64,000 nucleotides of DNA from Siderastrea siderea. Lineage: Eukaryota; Cnidaria; Anthozoa; Scleractinia; Rhizangiidae. The stretch covers positions 38,968,069-39,032,068 of the forward strand of contig OZ034975.1 of the NCBI GenBank assembly GCA_964030785.1. The letters run 5' to 3'. Shown piece by piece: positions 52,782 to 58,667 of the stretch. Numbering within the stretch: the first letter of the stretch is position 1; each line of letters starts with the position of its first letter. The notes below the pieces were generated by a model. That model was not told the origin of the DNA. It did no database searches and saw nothing but the letters and a program-made list of their open reading frames with translations. The position numbers and the translations under genes were made by a program.

Positions 52782-53699
52782 ATGGCCGATGATGATGATG
52801 ACCGTCAACCTCCGCAATCGTACGATACCGTGTCCCCGGCGGGGGTGGGGGCGGCCAGCAGCAATCAAATGTCCCCAAGGGCCTGGCAAGATTTATTTTG
52901 GTCGGGAGACCAAGGCCTTCTCGACGCCGCCCAGGAGGAAATGGAAGCCGAGCCCCTCTATCGGTTTATGCAATCCATCCCCCCTGTCGGTGTAGATGGT
53001 GTGCCCCCTGTGCAGGCCTCTTCCCCAGCAGGGGTAGGAAGTCCAGGAAATCAACCATTCCAAAGCCCCCAGACCGGCCCGTTGTCTTCTGGTGCTCGAA
53101 CCCCTGCGACTCCTCCTAGCGTACCCTTGGCAGCGGGTGCTCGAACACCAACGGGTGCTCGAACAGCAGCGGGTGCTGGGGGTAATGGGCGTGGTGGTGG
53201 ACGTAGTGGACGTGGTGGTGGTGGTGGTGCTGGACGTGGACGTGGTGGTGGTGGTGGTGGTGGTGGACGTGGTGCTGGGGGTGGTGGTGGTGGTGGTGGT
53301 GCTGGTGGAGGTGGTGGTGGTGCTGGTGGTGCTGGTGGTGCTGGTGGTGGTGGTGGTGGTGGTGGTGGTGGTGGTGGTGGTGGTGGTGGGGGTCGTCGTG
53401 GACGACGACCGTTTCGAATACGAGGACGACGACGAAATACCCCCACTTCCCCTTTGACACCTGCCTCCAATCCAGCTACCCCTCGAGGATCTTGGACATC
53501 TGGGAGTTCTGGTAGACAGCCTCGTACCTTGCGTCAAGCGGATTTACAACGACGTTTACGGATGCTGTTACAAGATCAAGAACAGTTGGCCCAAGGACGT
53601 GAAATTGCTAATGTCACCATGACCAATAGCATTGTCACCAGTTATAAACAAGGAGGAGCACCGAGCGTACAAACCTCGTCGTCCCGTGTTTCGCCGTAA
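52782..53699 (+). CDS. Glycine/RGG-rich hypothetical protein
   Basis: 305 aa from ATG 52782, 44 bp after TATAAAGG. Acidic start (MADDDDD), a central proline/serine/threonine region with three GARTP-type repeats, then a very long glycine tract with interspersed RGR (~135-220), an RRGRRPFRIRGRRR basic patch, and a helical C-terminus (RQADLQRRLRMLLQDQEQL). RGG-rich regions bind nucleic acids and promote condensates. The order acid-RGG-helix is reminiscent only in a loose way of viral scaffold or packaging proteins. Not recognised as a family. Confidence 0.6.
   Translation: MADDDDDRQPPQSYDTVSPAGVGAASSNQMSPRAWQDLFWSGDQGLLDAAQEEMEAEPLYRFMQSIPPVGVDGVPPVQASSPAGVGSPGNQPFQSPQTGPLSSGARTPATPPSVPLAAGARTPTGARTAAGAGGNGRGGGRSGRGGGGGAGRGRGGGGGGGGRGAGGGGGGGGAGGGGGGAGGAGGAGGGGGGGGGGGGGGGGGRRGRRPFRIRGRRRNTPTSPLTPASNPATPRGSWTSGSSGRQPRTLRQADLQRRLRMLLQDQEQLAQGREIANVTMTNSIVTSYKQGGAPSVQTSSSRVSP
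53160..53395 (+). repeat. GGT/GGN trinucleotide expansion within a CDS
   Basis: Nearly uninterrupted GGT codons with occasional GCT, CGT and GGG. Long frames on the other five registers (polyproline, polythreonine, polyhistidine, polyvaline) are artefacts of this tract. Confidence 0.9.
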
Positions 53700-53703
53700 A
53701 AAG

Positions 53704-54384
53704 ATGAAAACCGTCGTGTCGTTATTGAATGGATCAAAACAACATGGTCTTCCCTTCCCCCCAGAATTATTACAACGCATGGATTCCTTGTATGCCTTTT
53801 ATCATCAACAATGGTGGTGTTATCGAAAAATGTTGAATCATTACAGGTGTATCAATGCCTTGTTCAATGGCATGGCCTTACTCCTGATGGCTGCCGGCAT
53901 GATTGCGGGTCCGCTTTTGGAAAACAGTACGTTGGTAGCGTGTTTGGCGGCGGTGGGGACGGTGGTCAAAGGATGGAATGATTTTAAACAATACCGATTT
54001 AAAGTGACCATGAGTCGATTTGCGTTTACCACCTATGCCAAAGCCTTGACCGAATTGAAAACCCATGTGCGGGGTATTCCCTTGGAGGATCTGGAACGAT
54101 TTTTAATCAAGATGCAAACCTTGGATGATACCATTGTGGATTTCACCCCTCCATTACCCAAACGATGTGTCCAAGATTACCATGGTCATTTTGTGTACCA
54201 ACCCTTGGAAGGCCTATGCTATGTAGACGGGTGTCCTCGTCCCTTGAGACCCAAAGAGTATTGGATCCATAAAAAGCCGCTCCCTCCTAGTCCTACACTC
54301 TTAGAACCATGGCCCCCCGAAGAAGAAGACGGACAAAAAGAAGAACCCAGCAAGGAGAAGGCATACCTTGGTTCGTCGACGTGA
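53704..54384 (+). CDS. Two-transmembrane SLATT-like protein
   Basis: 226 aa from ATG 53704, four bases after the previous stop. Two closely spaced hydrophobic helices at ~51-70 (NALFNGMALLLMAAGMIAG) and ~76-92 (TLVACLAAVGTVV) form a hairpin. They are followed by GWNDFKQYRFKVTMSRFAFT and a helical TYAKALTELKTHVRG region. A 2TM hairpin plus a downstream helix with a W/Y/F pattern is the architecture of SLATT effectors, which partner SLOG or nucleotide-signalling proteins in prokaryotes. In a virus it could equally be a membrane or envelope protein. The C-terminus is proline/glutamate-rich. It overlaps the next gene by 76 bases. Confidence 0.5.
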   Translation: MKTVVSLLNGSKQHGLPFPPELLQRMDSLYAFYHQQWWCYRKMLNHYRCINALFNGMALLLMAAGMIAGPLLENSTLVACLAAVGTVVKGWNDFKQYRFKVTMSRFAFTTYAKALTELKTHVRGIPLEDLERFLIKMQTLDDTIVDFTPPLPKRCVQDYHGHFVYQPLEGLCYVDGCPRPLRPKEYWIHKKPLPPSPTLLEPWPPEEEDGQKEEPSKEKAYLGSST

Positions 54385-54584
54385 AAAAGGGGTATGAAGT
54401 CACAAGTGATTTGGTCAAAGCCTTGAAAAAACCACAAATGAGTGCTGCCCAAGGGAGAAAGATGGTATCGGGGTACAAACAACAATATCAAGCGTATAAA
54501 AGACGAGGGGGTACCAAAGGGTACAACAGTTGGTTGATCGACAAAGGCTATGCCAAAAAACCTAACAAGTGTTGTATCCAATGA
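54309..54584 (+). CDS. Small basic protein
   Basis: 91 aa; ATG inside the end of the previous gene. Arginine-rich start (APRRRRRTKRRTQQGEG), then a helical lysine/tyrosine-rich body (KKGYEVTSDLVKALKK ... GYKQQYQAYKRRGG). It ends in CCIQ, a possible prenylation-like CaaX end (C-C-I-Q), which may be chance. Its stop and the next start overlap as ATGA. Unrecognised; likely a virion component by composition and position. Confidence 0.5.
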   Translation: MAPRRRRRTKRRTQQGEGIPWFVDVKKGYEVTSDLVKALKKPQMSAAQGRKMVSGYKQQYQAYKRRGGTKGYNSWLIDKGYAKKPNKCCIQ

Positions 54585-54907
54585 AACGTCTTCGACGTCA
54601 ACGCAGAAAAAGGAAACAACGAGGAGGGGCTTTAATGCGTCGCAAACCCCGTTTGGTGGATAAAATTGCCCATGGCATGAGTATGTTTCTATCAGGTCCC
54701 GCCCCTGGGTTTGGACTGGCTTTAGGCAAATTAGGGGGTCAAGCCTTGAAAGGCATTACCGATAATGTACAACATTACCGACGACAACGAGGTGGGGGTT
54801 GGTGGTCCGATTTCAAACGCAATACTCGTCAAGGTTATAAAGAGACGCAAGACCTCATCAAACAAGACAAAGCCCTTCAACGTCTATTGACGGGTCGACC
54901 ATGGTGA
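54581..54907 (+). CDS. Basic virion-like protein with two QRGG sites
   Basis: 108 aa from ATG 54581, the ATG of an ATGA overlap. Starts MKRLRRQRRKRKQRGG|ALM, then a glycine-rich amphipathic segment (MFLSGPAPGFGLALGKLGGQ), then a second YRRQRGG|GWWSDF site and a helical tail. Two candidate cleavage sites would release a ~60-residue glycine-rich peptide with membrane-active character, by analogy with adenovirus core or lytic peptides. Function inferred only. Confidence 0.5.
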   Translation: MKRLRRQRRKRKQRGGALMRRKPRLVDKIAHGMSMFLSGPAPGFGLALGKLGGQALKGITDNVQHYRRQRGGGWWSDFKRNTRQGYKETQDLIKQDKALQRLLTGRPW

Positions 54908-55065
54908 GGAGGAGAAGACGACGCCGTCGTCAACGAGGCGGTTTTTTAAATCTATTGGTCCCCGCCATGGTAGGATTGGGGAAAGCCGCGGCCTTGGAAA
55001 CGGATAAACGTATAAAACGCACGATTCAAAAAGCCAATCAACGGTATCGTCGTCGTCACCGATAA
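54901..55065 (+). CDS. Small basic core-like protein (pX/mu-like) 2
   Basis: 54 aa, overlapping the previous stop by 7 bases. MV followed by eight arginines, then QRGG|FLNLLVPAMVGLGKAAAL and a basic tail (YRRRHR). It has the same layout as the 63-aa protein at 49162 (arginines, QRGG, hydrophobic stretch, basic end), so the two are likely paralogous virion peptides. Confidence 0.6.
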   Translation: MVRRRRRRRRQRGGFLNLLVPAMVGLGKAAALETDKRIKRTIQKANQRYRRRHR

Positions 55066-55068
55066 AGG

Positions 55069-55386
55069 ATGCAACGTCTTCGACGTCAATTCCCGTTTTT
55101 ACGGTCCATGTTACAAGAAGCCAATGGTTCCAAACGTCAAGAGTTGTTACAACATGCCAATGCCGATCAAATCAATGCTGTGAGTGAATTGGTGCTGAAC
55201 TTTTTAAAAAACAAGATTCCCGTCACCCCACCCATGCTGGCTAAACTTCAACCCTATAAAAAGGTACTACGTGATTTGGGACGTCGTCGACATTCCGTCA
55301 AAAAACGTCGTCAGTGGTTAGTCCAACAAAAAGGACAAGGGTTGTTTCAAGGACTTCACGAGGTGTTATGTCAATGTCTTCGTTAA
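55069..55386 (+). CDS. Conserved small helical Polinton protein
   Basis: 105 aa, ATG three bases after the previous stop and 51 bp after a TATAAAAC. Pattern: KRQELLQHANADQINAVSEL, NFLKNKIPVTPPMLAKLQPY, KKVLRDLGRRRHSVKKRRQW and a C-terminal QKGQGLFQGLHEVL. I recall this arrangement (helix pair, KxxLRxL, basic patch, glycine-hydrophobic end) from many invertebrate Polintons and related elements. Function unknown. Confidence 0.6.
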   Translation: MQRLRRQFPFLRSMLQEANGSKRQELLQHANADQINAVSELVLNFLKNKIPVTPPMLAKLQPYKKVLRDLGRRRHSVKKRRQWLVQQKGQGLFQGLHEVLCQCLR

Positions 55387-55598
55387 CCCTCCCTACGTGG
55401 ATGACTCTATTACAAGAGGCCAATCGGGCCACCGACCAGTGGAAAGACGAGTGTCATTATTGGAAGCATAAATATCACCTGTTGTATCGAGAGTACCAAC
55501 ACATCTTGAGGGCCCGTCTTTGTAAGAGTTGCCGTGACCAGGAAGACGGGGAACTTTGCTCCGAGTGTAGTCAACGAACATGGACGAGGTCTACATGA
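55368..55598 (+). CDS. Small putative zinc-ribbon protein
   Basis: 76 aa from ATG 55368 (the frame opens earlier at a GTG; MSSL at 55374 is possible). It is helical, with a heptad-like stretch (LLQEANRATDQWKDECHYWK), and ends with a C-x2-C-x9-C-x2-C set (CKSCRDQEDGELCSEC) that could hold zinc. It overlaps genes on both sides by 19 bases each. Not recognised. Confidence 0.45.
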   Translation: MSMSSLTLPTWMTLLQEANRATDQWKDECHYWKHKYHLLYREYQHILRARLCKSCRDQEDGELCSECSQRTWTRST

Positions 55599-56242
55599 TT
55601 CCCCAAAAGGACTTGGAACAACTCATTCAATATTACAAAGGAGAACTCACCGAAAATGCCTTGTTGAACAAAGCCGCCACGCTCGCCGCCAAAAAACATG
55701 TGTTATTAGCCAACCCTCAATTACCTCCAGCCCTGGTCAATGCTCAAACCAAACCGTTGAGTCAAGAATTAATCAAGTTAACCAAACGCATTCGTCAATT
55801 TCCTGGCGGGGTGGGGGTTGGTGCCCCGGGTGCCCCGGGTGGTCCACCGGGTGAAGAAGAAGAAGAAGCCGGGGATTTGGTGACGGGACCCGTCGAACAA
55901 TGGTTGAAGCGCATGATAAAAGGAGGTCCGTCGGCTCCCAAACCCACCATTACCCCTGCTACCAGGGAAGGCGCGAGAGAACCGAGACCTTCTACCAGTC
56001 GAGCAGAAGAGAGACCTTCCACCAGTCGAGGGGATAGCCGGACGCGTTTAGAAGTCATTCGAGAACAGCGCAAGGCTTTGGAAAAAAAGTTAGCTGAGAG
56101 TGGTAAAGGCAAAGGCAAAGGCAAAGGCAAAGGCAAAGGCGTCTCCCGGGAAGTGCAACGATTGAAACCCTTACCCGGTTGGGAAGATTGGACCAAACCC
56201 AAACAACCCCGACGGAGACGTTTGCAGTACGACAGTGAATAA
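55580..56242 (+). CDS. Conserved Polinton protein with (GK)n tract
   Basis: 220 aa. The N-terminal block (MDEVYMIPQKDLEQLIQYYK, GELTENALLNKAATLAAKKH, TKPLSQELIKLTKRIR) is one I have seen repeatedly in Polinton-like elements of corals and other invertebrates, with no assigned function. It is followed by collagen-like GAPGAPGGPPG, an acidic run, GPVEQWLKRMIKGG, a disordered serine/arginine region with a duplicated RPSTSR, a coiled coil, and seven GK dipeptides encoded by GGCAAA repeats. Probably a virion or scaffold protein. Confidence 0.6.
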   Translation: MDEVYMIPQKDLEQLIQYYKGELTENALLNKAATLAAKKHVLLANPQLPPALVNAQTKPLSQELIKLTKRIRQFPGGVGVGAPGAPGGPPGEEEEEAGDLVTGPVEQWLKRMIKGGPSAPKPTITPATREGAREPRPSTSRAEERPSTSRGDSRTRLEVIREQRKALEKKLAESGKGKGKGKGKGKGVSREVQRLKPLPGWEDWTKPKQPRRRRLQYDSE

Positions 56243-56244
56243 AC

Positions 56245-56601
56245 ATGCCCACCAAGAGGAGAAGGGGTATTAAACGGAAACGCCCCCAACGAGGAGGGGC
56301 TTTGGATGTCCAAAAATGGATTGCGAAAACGGGGAAGGAATTTCATTGGCCCGGTTATCAGTACATGGGCCCTGGCACCCATTTGGCTAAACGTCTGAAA
56401 CGGGGGGATCCCGGGATCAATCGCTTGGACCAGATTGCTAAGCAACACGACATTGATTACAGCCGTGCTAAGAATTTGCAAGATAAATGGAAAGCCGATA
56501 CCAAGATGATCCAAGCCATTGATCGATTACCCGGCAAGAAAAACAAGACCGAACGGGTGGTCAAGAAAATTATGCAAGCCAAGAAACGTTTAAAATTGTA
56601 A
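56245..56601 (+). CDS. Parvovirus-like phospholipase A2 protein
   Basis: 118 aa. A basic start with PQRGG|ALD precedes a compact PLA2 domain: calcium-loop YQYMGPGTHLAKRLKRGDPG (38-57, Y-x-G-P-G core) and the catalytic His-Asp HDIDYSRA (H68, D69, Y72). This is the short PLA2 type found in parvovirus capsid VP1 N-termini, where it breaches endosomal membranes. The candidate cleavage site would free the enzyme from its arginine-rich leader. It ends the rightward virion block; AATAAA follows at 56625. Confidence 0.8.
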   Translation: MPTKRRRGIKRKRPQRGGALDVQKWIAKTGKEFHWPGYQYMGPGTHLAKRLKRGDPGINRLDQIAKQHDIDYSRAKNLQDKWKADTKMIQAIDRLPGKKNKTERVVKKIMQAKKRLKL

Positions 56602-56865
56602 ACATTTAATTAACATGTTGAGTCAATAAACAATGTCACATTGTTATTCTGCAGTTCGGTAGTCTTCTGTAGTTCGTGTCTCAAGCAGGATTGGCGAGAC
56701 AAAACCCATTGTGATGTAGACAATCCAGATAAAATAAAAAACAATGTCACTTGTGTCATTTTTTGATTGACGAGTTGTCAAGTTCATTGTTCTGCCAAAT
56801 ACTGAGACGGATGTTCTTCCAAATACTGAGACGAATGTTCTGCCAAATACTGAGACGAAAATGTT
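56602..56865. terminator. Convergent 3' region with polyadenylation signal
   Basis: AATAAA at 56625-56630 for the + strand block. ACAATGTCAC occurs twice (56632, 56741). Three tandem copies of TTC(T)(G/T)CCAAATACTGAGACG lie at 56792-56858 next to the stop of the minus gene. Confidence 0.6.
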
Positions 56866-58101
56866 TTACGTTACTAAATCATACATTAAATCCACCCCCT
56901 CGTCGGGTGACATGTCGTGAACGAGGTCTTCAGGGGGTACCAATGCCTCCAAATCAAAGGAACAAGAGTCCTTCACATCCTCCATGATCTGCTCCCAATC
57001 GTCGGGTGACATGTCTTTCAATAACTCCTGCAAAAACGAAAAGTCCTCCAAGTCAGGGGGGTCCATGACTTGCACACCCCCCGAATCCATATCCGTGAGA
57101 GTATAAGAATCTAGAAATGATTCACAAAAAGAAAAGTTCTCAGGCATTTTAGGCGTCGATTTCTTAAAGTCCTCCAAGGGAATGGTCAGTTTCAAGGGTC
57201 CTAATGCTTTGATTTTCTCTTCCGTTTTCTGTCTCTCTACAGAAGGTAAGGAGGTACAAAAGTCATTCAAATACGTTTCCACAGAAGGTTGCGTCCTACA
57301 ATTAGTCAATACCACCCGCAGTGTTTTGGGGCGAGGCACCTGCTTCCTTTTGTTGTGGTAGTACCTTCTAGCGAGCTCCAAGAACCTCTCGCGGTTCGCC
57401 CAGTAGTACTCTCTTCTTTGCGCATGCAGTTTCTCCTGGTTCGCAGCACGATAGGCCCGACGAGCCGCCCGTGCTTTGGCCCTTTTATTGTACATCCTTT
57501 TGTACGCCAATATTCGTACACGATTCTTTTGACGATATTCACGCGCTTGGACTCTCAAACGTTCCCGATGTTTCTCTCTATACTTTCGGTCGTATTCGGC
57601 ACAACGTGCTCGGTTCTTTTGGGCCCATTTTTTTTTGACGGCACGCCGGTGCTCCTTATGCGTCTCCTCATAACACCTGTGGGACTCCCGCACTCGATCC
57701 GGATATCGTTCTCGGTATCGTTTTTTGGCAGCACGCACTTTCTCTGGGTACTTGCGTCGGTAGTTGGCTTTTTTCACAATATTCCTCGCTCGGGCTTTCT
57801 CTGGGTAGCGGGCATTGTACCGGGCTTTTTTGATGGCGTTCCGTCTCCGTCGTCGTTCGTCTTTCGTCAGTAACTCTGTCGTTTCGTCGTCGTCATTCGG
57901 GTCATAGTCGTCAACGTCGTCGTCGTCCTCATCTGGGTCAGAGTCGTCAACGTCGTCGTCGTTCGGGTCGGGAACATAGTCAATGTCGTTCAAGTCGTCG
58001 TCGTCGTCTGGGTCAGAGTCATCGTCGTTGTTTGGTCGGTACTTCACGGGGGGTCTGTGACGACGATTGCTGCGGCGGAGGCCCTCTCTTTCTGGGGACA
58101 T
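56866..58101 (-). CDS. Acidic/basic repeat protein
   Basis: 411 aa from ATG 58101 (the frame is open further upstream with a GTG, so splicing from the 58429 frame is possible). The N-terminal quarter is an aspartate tract (NDDDSDPDDDDD). Residues ~80-265 contain about 13 copies of a ~14-residue unit like KKARYNARYPEKAR or RKYREKHRERLR, strongly basic and helical. The C-terminus is acidic with two near-repeats of (KDMSPDD / HDMSPDE). Such a charge-segregated protein may be a histone-mimic, chromatin-binding or transcription factor. It is transcribed toward the virion block from the right-end promoter. Confidence 0.6.
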   Translation of the reverse strand: MSPEREGLRRSNRRHRPPVKYRPNNDDDSDPDDDDDLNDIDYVPDPNDDDVDDSDPDEDDDDVDDYDPNDDDETTELLTKDERRRRRNAIKKARYNARYPEKARARNIVKKANYRRKYPEKVRAAKKRYRERYPDRVRESHRCYEETHKEHRRAVKKKWAQKNRARCAEYDRKYREKHRERLRVQAREYRQKNRVRILAYKRMYNKRAKARAARRAYRAANQEKLHAQRREYYWANRERFLELARRYYHNKRKQVPRPKTLRVVLTNCRTQPSVETYLNDFCTSLPSVERQKTEEKIKALGPLKLTIPLEDFKKSTPKMPENFSFCESFLDSYTLTDMDSGGVQVMDPPDLEDFSFLQELLKDMSPDDWEQIMEDVKDSCSFDLEALVPPEDLVHDMSPDEGVDLMYDLVT

Positions 58102-58429
58102 CGGGCGATGGGGGCGGTGCTGGCGGAGGTGTCCGTGGACGTTTAAATTGGTACCGCCAGTAATCGCAACAGTAATCCAGCCCCTCCACAAACCACTCAC
58201 ACGTTAATTGAGGGTAGCACAGTGGGTGAAAAGGAGCCGCCTGTTCTCTTCGAAGTCTCTGGGCTTCCACTTTTTCCGGCTCCAACTGCTTCAAAGTTTC
58301 TGCAAACTCACTAAAGCCTTCGTCCTTCAACAGTACCTCCCTCTTCACTTTCTCTAAGACCTCTTCGACTTCCAAATCGAGCTCAAACTCTTCAAACGTC
58401 TCTAACAACTTCTCATGGTGAGAGTCCAT
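58019..58429 (-). CDS. Hypothetical early protein or 5' part of the repeat protein
   Basis: 136 aa from ATG 58429, ~35 bp downstream of a leftward TATAAAA. Glutamate-rich helices (LETFEEFELDLEVEEVLEKV) are followed by a cysteine-containing segment (CYPQLTCEWFVEGLDYCCDY) and a proline/serine tail. It overlaps the repeat-protein frame for ~80 bases. A splice joining the two frames would be plausible, since this is the only TATA-linked start. Not recognised. Confidence 0.5.
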   Translation of the reverse strand: MDSHHEKLLETFEEFELDLEVEEVLEKVKREVLLKDEGFSEFAETLKQLEPEKVEAQRLRREQAAPFHPLCYPQLTCEWFVEGLDYCCDYWRYQFKRPRTPPPAPPPSPDVPRKRGPPPQQSSSQTPREVPTKQRR

Positions 58430-58454
58430 GTTGAGATGTTCCAGCCCGAGGATC

Positions 58455-58640
58455 GATCTGTTTTATAGTCTCTCATTCGTTCCCGTGATGCACCATGGAC
58501 CCCCATTAGAGAGGGGGGAGGGGGGTCCCCCCACCCCGTCCCACCCCTCCCTAGGGCACCCCCTCTCTACGGGGCACCCTGTTTAGTGATTGGCTCCTTC
58601 CCCTCCCACGTGACATTTTGGTTCTCTATAAAAACAGAGC
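58455..58640. promoter_or_regulatory. Right divergent promoter (early genes / polymerase)
   Basis: Leftward TATAAAA (58462-58468) and rightward TATAAAAA (58627-58634, 34 bp before the polymerase ATG). Between them lie ATGCACCATGG, GGGGGGTCCCCCC and CCTTCCCCTCCCACGTG, the same ordered motifs as the left module at 42665, inverted. Confidence 0.75.
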
Positions 58641-58667
58641 CCCGATCTCCAGTGAGTTCATCTGATC

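Noticed and set aside
52893..53537. Long frames of polythreonine, polyproline, polyhistidine and polyvaline on both strands
   Set aside because: All are other-register translations of the GGT repeat in the glycine-rich CDS.
54309..54584. CaaX prenylation signal (CCIQ end)
   Set aside because: Mentioned only as a possibility; the penultimate cysteine and lack of conservation data make chance likely.
57289..57873. 194-aa + strand frame
   Set aside because: Antisense of the basic-repeat protein; it has no domain pattern and is explained by its arginine-codon-rich composition.
58180..58230. Possible LxCxE Rb-binding motif in the early protein (LTCEW)
   Set aside because: The last position is tryptophan, not glutamate, so the motif is not satisfied.
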